Below the pieces are notes generated by a model, which had not been told where the DNA came from, ran no database searches, and saw nothing but the letters and a program-made list of their open reading frames with translations. A DNA stretch of 64,000 nt, taken from Exiguobacterium sibiricum 7-3. Its GTDB lineage: Bacteria; Bacillota; Bacilli; Exiguobacteriales; Exiguobacteriaceae. A program made the translations under genes and the position numbers. Below are positions 17,511-28,090 of the stretch, one piece after another (position 1 is the stretch's first letter; each line of letters begins with the position of its first letter). Where the stretch lies: assembly GCF_000620865.1 (NCBI RefSeq), contig NZ_KK211190.1, forward strand, positions 1,377,971 through 1,441,970, written 5' to 3'.

Positions 17511-18398
17511 TCAATACGTCGTGCTGAACGAATAAGTCGTCTCGTGAAAATAGGGAATTTGACTGTTTATGAGAGATGACAGAAGGAAAGCGGTTGAATC
17601 AAAACAAATACCGGAGAAGGAAGTCTCGGCGTGATGCGCTGCTCCAGAGAAAACAAAGCCGGGTTGGGAAGTTCCGATTGTCATCCAGCGGCCGCTTACT
17701 GCTTCGTGAACAGAGATGACCGGTTGTTGATGAAATAAAAAATAGGTGTCGCCAGGAGACCGTGAAAACATCTTGTCTAAAAAGAAACGGTGCAGACGAC
17801 GACCTAACCGAAAATCAAAGGGGGTTCCTTTCGTCTGTTGCAAGCAGGGATTAATCGACAGCGCCGGTACGGGGTGGATGAAAGCAGAACAGGCAAACTT
17901 TAAATCATGTTGTGTAATACTGTCCTTTAAATTACCGCTTAAATTAAAGAAAATAGGAAGCGACAAAGAGAGGCGAAGCGGCTGGTTAGTCGTCGCCGCA
18001 TAACGGAGAATCAATTGATTGCTGTTAGTCAGCAGATAAAGAATGTCGATTGTGATCACCTGTCCATCGACAGCCATTTCCGCCGACAGACGAAGTCCGG
18101 ATTCTTGTATTGCCGAGCACTTTTCAGCTGTGAATGAAAGCTCGTGTAATACCAGATCGGTTTCGTAAACGGAACCGGACGACGTATCGTACAGCCGGCC
18201 GGATAAACCGGGAGGAATCACAGGAACCGTTGCCAAAGAACAGTCGAATATAATGTCTTCGGAATGACCATTCCGGTCAGGCACCATCAAACGTTCAATG
18301 CTTCCTCCTTTGCTTGCAATCTCGACTTCCATTCCCCGATCATTGTTCAAACGATATCGTGTCGACCGTTCTTTTTGTGAATTCATACGGGCCTGCAA
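17511..18398 (-). CDS. divergent aldose 1-epimerase (mutarotase)-like protein
   Basis: A 295-residue protein with scattered GalM similarity: GGSIERLMVPDRNGHSEDIIF, FFNLSGNLKDSITQHDLKF, GTPFDFRLG and TSQPGFVFSGA. GalM interconverts sugar anomers with two His and one Glu. Here the usual H.YFNL is FFNL, the region of the first catalytic His is missing and the catalytic Glu segment reads GICFDSTAF. The protein is also about 40 residues short. It may be inactive or changed in function. TTG 18398 has AGGAGG seven bases upstream. It diverges from the LacI gene at the head of the galactan locus, which fits a sugar-linked role. Confidence 0.65.
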   Translation of the reverse strand: MQARMNSQKERSTRYRLNNDRGMEVEIASKGGSIERLMVPDRNGHSEDIIFDCSLATVPVIPPGLSGRLYDTSSGSVYETDLVLHELSFTAEKCSAIQESGLRLSAEMAVDGQVITIDILYLLTNSNQLILRYAATTNQPLRLSLSLPIFFNLSGNLKDSITQHDLKFACSAFIHPVPALSINPCLQQTKGTPFDFRLGRRLHRFFLDKMFSRSPGDTYFLFHQQPVISVHEAVSGRWMTIGTSQPGFVFSGAAHHAETSFSGICFDSTAFLLSSLINSQIPYFHETTYSFSTTY

Positions 18399-18487
18399 TG
18401 TCTTTCCTCCTCTTTTCGCGTGAAGTAAAACGTATTTTAACGGTATAATACAGATACACCAATCAAATCAGTAAGATTATTTCCTTT

Positions 18488-18508
18488 TACTTTACCATAT
18501 GTAAAGTA
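18488..18508. promoter_or_regulatory. palindrome in the divergent lacI/mutarotase promoter region
   Basis: TACTTTAC (18488-18495) and GTAAAGTA (18501-18508) form an eight-base inverted repeat around CATAT, midway between the divergent genes. It is a likely operator, possibly for the LacI protein or a global regulator. Confidence 0.5.
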
Positions 18509-18530
18509 TTTAAATCTAAAAATTTACTAA

Positions 18531-19596
<1,066 letters not shown>

Positions 19597-19606
<10 letters not shown>

Positions 19607-19625
19607 TTTCTTGTGGTGCTATATT
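19597..19625 (+). promoter_or_regulatory. sigma-A type promoter of ganSPQA
   Basis: TTTACA (19597-19602), a spacer of exactly 17 bases, then TATATT (19620-19625). The -35 lies in the right arm of the operator palindrome. Confidence 0.75.
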
Positions 19626-19632
19626 TTGATTA

Positions 19633-19648
19633 TTAAAGCGCTTACAAA
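19633..19648. promoter_or_regulatory. probable cre (CcpA) site
   Basis: The minus-strand reading TTTGTAAGCGCTTTAA is close to the catabolite-responsive element consensus TGNAANCGNWWWCA. It sits just downstream of the -10 box, a position expected for roadblock or repression by CcpA when better sugars are present. Confidence 0.6.
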
Positions 19649-19695
19649 AAGTGTTTTGATCTTTTCAGAATATGACTCACAGGAGGGAAAAGAAG

Positions 19696-20970
19696 ATGAA
19701 GAAAACCATTACATATATGACTGTCCTGAGTAGTCTGGCATTGACGGCCTCGCTCGCGGCGTGTGGTCCCGGGGAAGAAGCGCAGGGAAACAAGGAACAA
19801 TCATCAAACAAAGAAGCGAAGCTGATTGTCTGGGAAGACATTGAAAAAGGCGAAGGAATCAAAGACATCGTTTCAAAATTCGAACGGGACAACGATGTGG
19901 ACGTAAAGGTCATCGAAAAACCGTACGCCAAGCAAATCGAGGATTTACGACTAGATGGTCCGGCCGGTACGGGTCCTGATTTGTTGACGATGCCGGGGGA
20001 TCAGATTGGCACGGCGGTAACGGAAGGAATCATTAAAGAGATAGATGTCCCGAAAGAGGTCCAGTCGATTTATACCGATGTCGCCCTTGATTCACAAAAA
20101 GTGGAGGGGAAACTCTACGGTGTCCCGAAAGCAGTGGAAACAACGGTTTTATACTACAACAAAAAACTGGTCTCAGAAGAGAAGTTACCGAAAACCCTGG
20201 AAGAGTGGTACACCTTATCGAAAAAGACGACAACCGGGCAATCGTTCGGATTCCTCGCTTTATTTGATCAAATCTATTACGCCCAAAGTGTCTTAAGTGG
20301 ATATGGCGGTTATATTTTCAAGCAAGATGATGAAGGGAAATACCAGACAAAAGAAGTCGGACTTGCGAATACCGGAGCCATCGAAGGCGCGTCCTATATT
20401 CAAAAGTTCTATAAGGAAAAATTATTCCCGGCAGGCATCATCGGTGAGCAGGGCATCAACGTTCTTGAGTCCTTATTTACGGAAGGGAAGGCAGCCGCCA
20501 TCATCTCCGGTCCCTGGAATGTCGAGCCCTTTACGAAAGCAGGCATTGATTTCGGCATCACGAAACTGCCGGAATTGGAAAACGGAAAAAACATGAGTTC
20601 CTTCATCGGTGTCAAAAGTTATAATGTCAGCGCTTACTCAAAGCAATCGGAAATGGCGAACAAGCTGGCGCTTTACCTGACGAATGCGGAAAACTCAAAA
20701 AAACGTTTTGAAATCACAAAAGAAGTCCCGGCCGTCAGTGCGTTGGCTCAGGATCCGGCCGTAACGAAAAGTCCGGCCGCACAGGCAGTAGCCGAACAAT
20801 CGAAATTTTCCGAGTTGACACCTAACATCCCTGAAATGAATGAAGTCTGGAAGCCGGTCGATGCCGCCCTTCAAACGATTGCGACCGGGAAAGCGGAACC
20901 GGCAGCCGCGATGAAACAGGCCGTCAAAACGATCGATGGGCAAATCGAAGCGAAACACGGAGCGAAGTAA
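19696..20970 (+). CDS. ganS: ABC transporter sugar-binding lipoprotein (galactooligosaccharide)
   Basis: A 424-residue extracellular solute-binding protein of the maltose-binding family. The lipoprotein signal MKKTITYMTVLSSLALTASLAAC has lipobox LAAC, so the mature protein is anchored by Cys23. The body shows DLLTMPGDQIG, YGVPKAVETTVLYYNKKL and FTEGKAAAIISGPWNVEPF, typical of cluster-1 binding proteins. ATG 19696 has GGAGGG upstream; the nine extra codons from 19672 are not needed. It is the first gene of the ganSPQA operon and would capture galactan-derived oligosaccharides for GanPQ. The ATPase is not encoded here; in Bacillus the shared MsmX serves this purpose. Confidence 0.9.
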   Translation: MKKTITYMTVLSSLALTASLAACGPGEEAQGNKEQSSNKEAKLIVWEDIEKGEGIKDIVSKFERDNDVDVKVIEKPYAKQIEDLRLDGPAGTGPDLLTMPGDQIGTAVTEGIIKEIDVPKEVQSIYTDVALDSQKVEGKLYGVPKAVETTVLYYNKKLVSEEKLPKTLEEWYTLSKKTTTGQSFGFLALFDQIYYAQSVLSGYGGYIFKQDDEGKYQTKEVGLANTGAIEGASYIQKFYKEKLFPAGIIGEQGINVLESLFTEGKAAAIISGPWNVEPFTKAGIDFGITKLPELENGKNMSSFIGVKSYNVSAYSKQSEMANKLALYLTNAENSKKRFEITKEVPAVSALAQDPAVTKSPAAQAVAEQSKFSELTPNIPEMNEVWKPVDAALQTIATGKAEPAAAMKQAVKTIDGQIEAKHGAK

Positions 20971-21027
20971 GAACGCTTCATGTGATACGACCAGACAGTC
21001 GGAGATTCTAGTAAAGAGGTGAAGGAC

Positions 21028-22284
21028 GTGCAACACCGGAAAATTGGGTTGATGTTATCGATCATTCCAGGACTTGGCCAATTGTATCACCGGCAATGGA
21101 TCAAAGGCGGCCTCCTGCTTGTAGTCAGTATTGCCTTTTGGATAGCGTTCGCCGATTTGCTCAACATGGGACTATGGGGAATCGTGACGCTCGGAACAGA
21201 AGTACCCCGCGACAACTCGATTTTTTTGTTGGCACAAGGCATCATCGCAATCATCGTTTTGTTATTTGGGATCGGTCTTTATGTATTTAATTTACGGGAC
21301 GCCTACCGCAATGGGCAAAAGCGGGACCAAGGCGTCCGACCGGATTCTTTGTGGTCGGATTATCGGAATTTAATGAACCAAGGTTATCCCTATTTAGTCA
21401 GTGGACCTTCGTTGTTTCTGTTGATATTTGCCGTGATCTTTCCCATTTTGTTCAGTTTCGCCTTGGCGTTTACGAATTATGATTTGTACCATTCCCCGCC
21501 TGCCAAACTGGCGGATTGGGTTGGATTTTCTACCTTTGCTCAAATCTTCACAGTTGATATTTGGCGGTCGACGTTCTTTGATGTGTTGTCCTGGACCGTT
21601 ATCTGGACCTTGGTCGCCTCGACGTTACAAGTGTCGCTCGGTATCTGGATGGCAGTCCTCGTCAACCAAAAAGAGGTCCGGTTCAAACGGGTCATCCGGA
21701 CGATTTTTGTCCTACCGTGGGCGGTACCGGGATTTGTGACGATTCTTGTTTTTGCCGGTCTCTTTAATGACAGTTTTGGTGCCGTCAACATGGATATCCT
21801 GTCTCTGTTCGGAATCGATCCCGTCCCGTGGCTGACCGATGAAAAATGGACACGGGTCGCGCTCGTCTTTATGCAGGGATGGCTCGGATTCCCGTATGTC
21901 TTTTTAGTGACGACGGGTGTCCTGCAATCGATTCCTGATGATTTATACGAAGCAGCAACGATTGACGGCGCTTCGATTTTTGCGAAGTTTCGACATATTA
22001 CGATGCCGATGGTACTGATTGCGATGTCGCCGATTATCATTACCCAGTTCACATTCAATTTTAATAACTTTAATATCATCTATCTCTTTAACGGGGGCGG
22101 ACCGTCCGTACCGGGTTCCAATGCCGGTGGAACGGATATTCTCGTCTCCTGGATATATAAATTGACGATGCAGTCCGGTCAATACGCGTTAGCTGCCGCT
22201 TTGACGATCCTGCTTTCGATTTTTGTCATCGCGATTGCGTTATGGCAGTTTAGACGAACGAATGCCTTTAAGGAAGGAGCGTGA
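21028..22284 (+). CDS. ganP: ABC transporter permease, MalF-type
   Basis: A 418-residue permease, the same length I recall for Bacillus GanP. The N-terminal region has an extra short hydrophobic domain (KIGLMLSIIPGLGQLYHRQWIKGG), then the core permease. The EAA loop for ATPase contact is present: YEAATIDGASIFAKFRHITMPM. GTG 21028 is chosen because AGAGGTG lies six bases before it; GTG 21019 lies inside that site. It pairs with GanQ and overlaps its first possible start codon. Confidence 0.9.
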   Translation: MQHRKIGLMLSIIPGLGQLYHRQWIKGGLLLVVSIAFWIAFADLLNMGLWGIVTLGTEVPRDNSIFLLAQGIIAIIVLLFGIGLYVFNLRDAYRNGQKRDQGVRPDSLWSDYRNLMNQGYPYLVSGPSLFLLIFAVIFPILFSFALAFTNYDLYHSPPAKLADWVGFSTFAQIFTVDIWRSTFFDVLSWTVIWTLVASTLQVSLGIWMAVLVNQKEVRFKRVIRTIFVLPWAVPGFVTILVFAGLFNDSFGAVNMDILSLFGIDPVPWLTDEKWTRVALVFMQGWLGFPYVFLVTTGVLQSIPDDLYEAATIDGASIFAKFRHITMPMVLIAMSPIIITQFTFNFNNFNIIYLFNGGGPSVPGSNAGGTDILVSWIYKLTMQSGQYALAAALTILLSIFVIAIALWQFRRTNAFKEGA

Positions 22285-22289
22285 TCGGG

Positions 22290-23138
22290 ATGGCGACACG
22301 TAACATGACACGGACGGTTCGTCTGACGCTGACCTATTTGATTCTGCTGTTCGTTGCGACCTGCATCATCTATCCCCTCTTGTGGACGATTGGGGCGAGC
22401 TTTAATCCGGGTAACAGTTTAGTCAGCACATCGATCATTCCAAAAAATCCAACACTTGATCATTACCGGGAATTATTTGCCGGAAAAGAAAGTCTGCAAT
22501 ACGGTCGTTGGTATATGAACTCGTTAAAAATCAGTCTCTTTACGATGCTCGGAACGGTTGTCAGCGTTTCTTTTACAGCCTATGCTTTTTCAAGATTTCG
22601 CTTCAAAGGACGCCAGCAAGCCCTGACGTTGTTTTTGCTGTTACAGATGATTCCGCAGTTTTCCGCATTGATTGCCCTGTTCGTTTTGGCTCAGATGCTC
22701 GGTATGATGAACAGTCACTGGCTGCTGATTCTGTTGTATATCGGCGGTCAGATTCCGATGAATACCTACTTGATGAAAGGATATATGGATTCAATTCCGG
22801 TCGATCTCGATGAGAGTGCCAAACTTGACGGAGCGGGTCACACGCGGATTTTCATCCAAATTATTTTACCGCTCTGTCGTCCGATGCTTGCCGTGGTCGC
22901 GATGAACGGATTTACGGGACCGCTCGGGGATTTCGTACTTGCTTCGACGATTTTACGGACGCAGGAAGCGTATACGTTGCCGATTGGTCTGTTTAATCTC
23001 GTCAATGAAGCAATGGGTGCAAGCTATACGACATTTGCCGCCGGAGCGATTTTGATCAGCATCCCGGTCGCAGTTCTGTTTGTCCTGCTGCAAAAACATT
23101 TTGTGTCCGGGCTAACGGCCGGGGGAACAAAAGGGTAA
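22290..23138 (+). CDS. ganQ: ABC transporter permease, MalG-type
   Basis: A 282-residue inner-membrane permease with about six helices. The EAA motif DESAKLDGAGHTRIFIQIIL and the C-terminal LLQKHFVSGLTAGGTKG are the MalG hallmarks. ATG 22290 is chosen, ten bases after GGAG; a GTG at 22281 overlaps the ganP stop and is too close to it. With GanP it forms the channel for galactooligosaccharides. Confidence 0.9.
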   Translation: MATRNMTRTVRLTLTYLILLFVATCIIYPLLWTIGASFNPGNSLVSTSIIPKNPTLDHYRELFAGKESLQYGRWYMNSLKISLFTMLGTVVSVSFTAYAFSRFRFKGRQQALTLFLLLQMIPQFSALIALFVLAQMLGMMNSHWLLILLYIGGQIPMNTYLMKGYMDSIPVDLDESAKLDGAGHTRIFIQIILPLCRPMLAVVAMNGFTGPLGDFVLASTILRTQEAYTLPIGLFNLVNEAMGASYTTFAAGAILISIPVAVLFVLLQKHFVSGLTAGGTKG

Positions 23139-23184
23139 GAGAGAAAGAGATACGAAATAGAGGATTAAGGGAGAGGCTTAAAAA

Positions 23185-25236
23185 ATGAGACAAACGATTT
23201 ATACGACGAAAGCCAGACATCTGTTGCACGGCGGGGACTACAATCCGGATCAATGGCTCGACGTACCGGACGTCCTGCAGGAAGATTTACGGTTGATGCG
23301 TCTTGCGCATACGAATACGTATTCCATCGGCATCTTTGCCTGGAGTGCGCTCGAGCCGACCGAAAATCAGTTCACGTTCGAGTGGCTCGACCGGATCATC
23401 GACGATATTCATGCGAACGGCGGACAGGTCATCCTGGCAACACCGAGCGGGGCACGTCCGGCCTGGTTATCGCAAGCGTACCCGGAAGTGCTGCGTGTCG
23501 ACGAATGCCGTGTCAGACAGCTTCATGGCGGGCGTCATAACCACTGTCTGACGTCACCGGTGTACCGTGAAAAAACACAACGGATCAATCGCTTGTTGGC
23601 CGAACGGTACGGGAATCATCCAGCGCTATTGATGTGGCACGTTTCGAATGAATACGGCGGCGACTGCCATTGTTCGCTCTGTCAGGAAGCTTTTCGTGAC
23701 TGGCTGAAAGTGAAGTATGAGACGCTCGATGCGCTGAATGCTTGCTGGTGGAGTGCCTTTTGGAGTCATACGTTTGACGATTGGTCGCAAATCGAATCGC
23801 CGTCACCGATCGGCGAAAGCATGGTCCATGGTCTGAATCTGGACTGGAAACGGTTTGTGACCGATCAGACGATTTCGTTTTTTGAACAAGAAAGTGTCCC
23901 CCTGCGCGAATTGACACCGGATCTTCCGGTCACCACCAATTTCATGGCGGATACCGAAGATCTGATTCCGTTCCGGGCCCTTGACTACAGTCGATTCGCG
24001 AAGAATGTCGATGTCGTCAGTTGGGATGCCTATCCGACCTGGCACAATGACTGGGAAACAACAGCCAATTTAGCGATGAAGGTCGGGTTCATCAATGACT
24101 TGTTCCGGAGTTTGAAGCAGCAATCGTTTCTCTTGATGGAATCGACGCCGAGTGCCGTCAATTGGCATCCCGTCAACAAAGCCAAACGCCCGGGCATGCA
24201 CCTGTTGTCCTCGATGCAAATGATTGCCCATGGTTCCGACAGCGTGCTGTACTTCCAGTGGCGGAAATCCCGCGGCTCGTCAGAAAAGTTCCACGGGGCG
24301 GTCGTCGACCATGACCGGTCGGAAGAGAACCGGGTGTTTCAGGAAGTCGCCCAAGTCGGACGAACCCTCGAGCAACTCGGCGCCGTCGTCGGTACGACGC
24401 GTCCGGCAGAGGTCGGGATTCTTTACGACTGGGAAAATAACTGGGCATTAAATGATGCGCAAGGGTTCGCAAACGATACGAAACAGTATCCGCAAACGCT
24501 GCAAGAGCACTACCGTTTCTTTTACGAACAGGATATCCCGGTCGATGTCATCACGAAAGAACAGCCATTTGATGCTTACAAACTGTTGATCGTGCCGATG
24601 CTGTATCTGGTCAGTGCGGCGACCTTGGAACGGCTACAACGATTTGTCGAGCATGGGGGAACGTTGGTCACGACATACATGACCGGTCTCGTCGATGAAC
24701 ATGATTTGGCGTATGCCGGATGGCCGGATGAACTGAAGACGATCTTTGGCCTGATACCGGCAGAGACGGACACGCTGTATCCGAGCGATCGCAATCACGT
24801 GATGTTTAACGGGAAACGGTATGAACTGCAGGATTATGCGACGGTCATCCAGGTCGATTCAGCAGAAGTCGTTGGCACCTATACGGATGACTTTTATCAA
24901 CAGACACCGGCCGTGACCAAAAATCAGTATGGACAAGGTGTCGCCTGGTATATCGGCGGACGACTCGAGGCAACGTTTCAACGTGACTTGTATACGATGT
25001 TAACGGATCGGTTAAACATCAAGGCACCTTTCGACACGACGCATACGGCAGAAGTATCGATTCAAGTGCGCCGTGGACAGAAGGCGGACTACGGGTTCAT
25101 CCTGAACTTTTCCGAAGTCGAGCAAACGGTTGAACTGTTCGAGCCGTTGCTTGAGTCTGCAACACAAACGGAAATCAGCGGTCAGCTGATGCTTAAACCG
25201 TATGAAGTCAAGATCGTTGAACGGAAGAAAACATGA
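23185..25236 (+). CDS. ganA: beta-galactosidase, glycoside hydrolase family 42
   Basis: A 683-residue cytoplasmic GH42 enzyme, close to the length of Bacillus GanA. The substrate-binding start LLHGGDYNPDQW, the acid/base glutamate in HVSNEYGGDCHCSLCQ and the nucleophile glutamate in LLMESTPSAVNW are all present, along with Cys clusters that bind zinc in this family. A trimerisation domain and a small C-terminal beta domain follow. It splits imported beta-1,4-galactooligosaccharides into galactose. ATG 23185 follows GGGAGAGG. It is the last gene of the operon; no endo-galactanase (ganB) gene follows, so the substrate must be supplied by another gene or organism. Confidence 0.93.
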   Translation: MRQTIYTTKARHLLHGGDYNPDQWLDVPDVLQEDLRLMRLAHTNTYSIGIFAWSALEPTENQFTFEWLDRIIDDIHANGGQVILATPSGARPAWLSQAYPEVLRVDECRVRQLHGGRHNHCLTSPVYREKTQRINRLLAERYGNHPALLMWHVSNEYGGDCHCSLCQEAFRDWLKVKYETLDALNACWWSAFWSHTFDDWSQIESPSPIGESMVHGLNLDWKRFVTDQTISFFEQESVPLRELTPDLPVTTNFMADTEDLIPFRALDYSRFAKNVDVVSWDAYPTWHNDWETTANLAMKVGFINDLFRSLKQQSFLLMESTPSAVNWHPVNKAKRPGMHLLSSMQMIAHGSDSVLYFQWRKSRGSSEKFHGAVVDHDRSEENRVFQEVAQVGRTLEQLGAVVGTTRPAEVGILYDWENNWALNDAQGFANDTKQYPQTLQEHYRFFYEQDIPVDVITKEQPFDAYKLLIVPMLYLVSAATLERLQRFVEHGGTLVTTYMTGLVDEHDLAYAGWPDELKTIFGLIPAETDTLYPSDRNHVMFNGKRYELQDYATVIQVDSAEVVGTYTDDFYQQTPAVTKNQYGQGVAWYIGGRLEATFQRDLYTMLTDRLNIKAPFDTTHTAEVSIQVRRGQKADYGFILNFSEVEQTVELFEPLLESATQTEISGQLMLKPYEVKIVERKKT

Positions 25237-25245
25237 ATGCAATAC

Positions 25246-25294
25246 AAAACGGCTTTTTAGACAGAGATATGTTCTGTCCGAAAAGCCGTTTTTT
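25246..25294. terminator. bidirectional terminator after ganA
   Basis: AAAACGGCTTTT (25246-25257) pairs with the GAAAAGCCGTTTT arm (25280-25292); the inner AGACAG/CTGTC part extends the stem. Confidence 0.85.
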
Positions 25295-25305
25295 GGATGT
25301 GTCCG

Positions 25306-26187
25306 TTAAAAGGTTGTGTCCTCTTGCGGACGGCTCATCCATTCGAGCAATGTTTTAGCCGGACGCGACAGGATTGCTTGTTTTTTCCAAATCAAGTAGG
25401 TGTTGGCAGTGAGCGCCGGCGTAAGCGGAACGAAAATGAGTTCACTTCCACTTGTGTTGATGATGCGGTCGAGACACACGGCATGACCGATTCCTTCCTT
25501 GACGAGGAGCGAAGCATTAAACAGCAGGTTGTAGGTTCCGACGATGTGGACCGTGTCCCAATCCAAACCGGTCCGTTCGGCAAACGTCCGGTTTCCTTGG
25601 AGTTGTTCCGAAACGATTAACGGAAGGTCCCGCACGTCGTCTGCCATTACCGTCGCCTGTTGACCGAGCGGATGATCGCGCCGTGTCAAAATGCCCCATT
25701 GATCCGTTTGATCAAGTTTCAGGTGATGATAAGCGTTGACATCAAACGGCTCAATGACCAGTCCGAAATCAAGAATCCCTTTATCGAGCTTATCGAGGAT
25801 ATCTTGACCGTTCCCGCTGTGAATCCGAATCGTGACGTCCGGATGCCGCAACTGCATCTGTTTGAACGACCGGATGACCGGTAACAGGCTTTCCGTCTCG
25901 CCGCCACCGATGTAAAGTTCACCACGCAATGTTTCCTGTGTCGCGAGGTTCGTGACGATTTTATCTGCCAGCGTCACAAGTTCACGCGCACGTTCCGCCA
26001 GATAATATCCGCTTTCTGTCAGGACGATGCCTCCTGGTGTCCGGTCGAACAACGGACCGGTTTCGTCTTCCAACCGTTGCAACTGACGGGACAGAGCGGG
26101 CTGTGAAATCCGAAGAATCCGTGCCGCCCGGGTGATGTTTTTTTCCTCGACGACTGCTAAAAAGTATCTTAATTGTTGAATTTCCAT
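25306..26187 (-). CDS. LysR-family regulator divergent from an SDR operon
   Basis: A 293-residue LysR regulator with N-terminal helix-turn-helix (MEIQQLRYFLAVVEEKNITRAARILRISQPALSRQLQRLE) and an effector-binding domain. ATG 26187 follows AGGAGGACCCC. It is divergently transcribed from the SDR gene at 26300 across a 112-base gap, the usual LysR arrangement, so it most likely controls that four-gene operon. Confidence 0.9.
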   Translation of the reverse strand: MEIQQLRYFLAVVEEKNITRAARILRISQPALSRQLQRLEDETGPLFDRTPGGIVLTESGYYLAERARELVTLADKIVTNLATQETLRGELYIGGGETESLLPVIRSFKQMQLRHPDVTIRIHSGNGQDILDKLDKGILDFGLVIEPFDVNAYHHLKLDQTDQWGILTRRDHPLGQQATVMADDVRDLPLIVSEQLQGNRTFAERTGLDWDTVHIVGTYNLLFNASLLVKEGIGHAVCLDRIINTSGSELIFVPLTPALTANTYLIWKKQAILSRPAKTLLEWMSRPQEDTTF

Positions 26188-26299
26188 GGGGTCCTCCTAT
26201 GCGTTTTGGTTATGGTATATGATTTTATATTAGCATTAGACATGAAGTGTGAATACTCGTAACCTTGTAGACAAGCAACAACTAAGAGGAGGAATACAA

Positions 26300-27037
26300 A
26301 TGAACACACCACTAGATAAAGTCATTGTCATCATGGGCGCGTCAAGCGGGATCGGCGAAGCGACTGCACGTCTGCTCGCATCACGCGGAGCCAAATTAAT
26401 GCTCGCCGCCCGGCGGCTCGAGCGGTTAGAAGCCATTCGGAAAGCGTATCCCGAGGCGGATATTCAAATCAAACAGGCGGACGTCACTGAGTTCGATCAA
26501 GTTGAAGCTGTCGTACAGGAAGCAAAAGCAGTCTACGGCCGGATTGATGTTCTCTTCAACAACGCCGGCATCATGCCGACTGCTCCACTTGCGGCTGGAC
26601 ACCGGGAGGACTGGAAAAACATGCTCGACATCAACGTGATGGGCGTCTTGAACGGAATTGCCGCGACACTGCCGATCATGGGACAGCAACAGGCCGGGCA
26701 TATCATTGCGACAGATTCGGTCGCGGGACATGTCGTTTATCCGGAATCAGCGGTCTATTGCGGAACGAAGTTTGCCGTCCGGGCGATTATGGAAGGATTA
26801 CGTCAGGAGCAACGCGAAAATAATGTCAAATCGACGATTATTTCACCGGGTGCCGTCCAAACGGAACTGTATACGACGATCAGAGATCAAGCAACAGGCG
26901 AGTCGCTCCGGCAAGCGCAACAAGAGTGGGGATTAACGAGCGAAGATGTCGCCCAAGCCGTGCTATATGCCATTGATACACCGGACCGTGTCTCAATCAG
27001 TAACTTAATCATCCGGCCGACACAACAACAAGTGTGA
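26300..27037 (+). CDS. short-chain dehydrogenase/reductase
   Basis: A 245-residue classical SDR. The cofactor motif is GASSGIGEATARLL, NNAG follows as FNNAGIMPTAP, and the catalytic Ser and Tyr-Lys occur in TDSVAGHVVYPESAVYCGTKFA. ATG 26300 has GAGGAGG upstream; codons from 26249 precede that site. It is the first gene of a four-gene operon with strong coupling: its stop TGA (27035-27037) overlaps the ATG of the next gene. The substrate is not evident. Confidence 0.9.
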   Translation: MNTPLDKVIVIMGASSGIGEATARLLASRGAKLMLAARRLERLEAIRKAYPEADIQIKQADVTEFDQVEAVVQEAKAVYGRIDVLFNNAGIMPTAPLAAGHREDWKNMLDINVMGVLNGIAATLPIMGQQQAGHIIATDSVAGHVVYPESAVYCGTKFAVRAIMEGLRQEQRENNVKSTIISPGAVQTELYTTIRDQATGESLRQAQQEWGLTSEDVAQAVLYAIDTPDRVSISNLIIRPTQQQV

Positions 27038-27618
27038 TGCTGATGGAATCATCAACACTTCTTCAACAGATTCAAAATCGACTGATTGAGGCGGACGATC
27101 CCCTGCTCGAGCAGATTCATGCCATACAGCGGGGCGGAGAGCGGCTGCTCCACCGGTTGAATCAGCAGTTGTTGTCACCAATGGAGTTTCGCGAGACGCT
27201 GGGTGAACTGATTGGTCAGCCCGTTGATGAGAGTGTGGTCGTCTTACCCCCGTTTTATACAGACTTCGGGCGACATATCTCACTCGGGAAAGACATCTTC
27301 ATCAATCGTGGAGTCATGTTGACGGATCTCGGTTCAATTCAAATCGATGATCACGTGCTGATCGGTCCGTTTGCGAAGCTGTTGACCGTCAATCATCCCG
27401 TCAGTCCGTCCAAGCGACGGGGACTGTCCGTCAAACCGATTCATCTGAAACGAAATGCCTGGGTTGGAGCGGGGGCAACGATCCTGCCAGGTGTCACGAT
27501 CGGCGAAAATGCAATCGTTGCGGCGGACGCGACCGTGACGAAAGATGTGCCGGACTTGGCGATTGTCGCCGGAACCCCGGCGCGGATCATCCGTTATATC
27601 GATGAATCGGAGGACTGA
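27037..27618 (+). CDS. sugar O-acetyltransferase, hexapeptide-repeat (LacA/Maa type)
   Basis: A 193-residue left-handed beta-helix acetyltransferase. Hexapeptide repeats run from HISLGKDIFINRGVMLTD to VTIGENAIVAADATVTKDVPDLAIVAGTPARIIR, and the catalytic His lies in LLTVNHPVSPSKRR. These enzymes move acetyl from acetyl-CoA to maltose- or galactoside-type sugars or other small acceptors. The ATG at 27037 overlaps the SDR stop (27035-27037), suggesting translational coupling; ATG 27043 is an alternative. Confidence 0.88.
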   Translation: MLMESSTLLQQIQNRLIEADDPLLEQIHAIQRGGERLLHRLNQQLLSPMEFRETLGELIGQPVDESVVVLPPFYTDFGRHISLGKDIFINRGVMLTDLGSIQIDDHVLIGPFAKLLTVNHPVSPSKRRGLSVKPIHLKRNAWVGAGATILPGVTIGENAIVAADATVTKDVPDLAIVAGTPARIIRYIDESED

Positions 27619-27619
27619 T

Positions 27620-28090
27620 ATGAAGCGTCGAGTCGGGGCTGTCATCGTTCTCCTTTCGCTTGGACTGGCAGGTTGCGGTCCGTCGATTCCGATTTCGACA
27701 GAAGTCAAACAAGAGGTTGAGGAGAGAGATACCATGAACATCAACGTCAACGGTCAGGTCGCTTCAATCCAATTGGAAGACAATGCGACAACAAAAGCTT
27801 TAGTGGCGGAAGCTCCGTTTACGATTCAAATGGATGATTTACACCGGAATGAAAAATATCATTATTTCGACAAGTCGTTTCCGACGCAGCCCCAAGCAAT
27901 CCAGTCGATTGAAGCCGGAGACGTACTGCTGTATCAAAATAATTGTCTGGTGATTTTTTATCAAGCGGCTGAACCGGTTGTTCCGTATACGCGGATTGGA
28001 AAAATCCATCATTTTCAGGATATTCAGCCGTCGTTCGGTAACGAGTCTGTTTCCGTTCAGTGGTATGAAAGAGAGGGAGGACAATTATGA
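27620..28090 (+). CDS. lipoprotein with cyclophilin-like domain
   Basis: A 156-residue lipoprotein. The signal MKRRVGAVIVLLSLGLAGC ends with lipobox LAGC. The mature part has the small beta-barrel called cyclophilin-like (NINVNGQVASIQLEDNATTK, FTIQMDDLHRNEKYHYFD, GDVLLYQNNCLVIFYQ). This domain is common in operons with SDR, cupin and aldo/keto reductase genes and has no proven reaction. ATG 27620 follows GGAGGA; the open frame from 27545 is not used. The stop overlaps the next gene by four bases. Confidence 0.8.
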   Translation: MKRRVGAVIVLLSLGLAGCGPSIPISTEVKQEVEERDTMNINVNGQVASIQLEDNATTKALVAEAPFTIQMDDLHRNEKYHYFDKSFPTQPQAIQSIEAGDVLLYQNNCLVIFYQAAEPVVPYTRIGKIHHFQDIQPSFGNESVSVQWYEREGGQL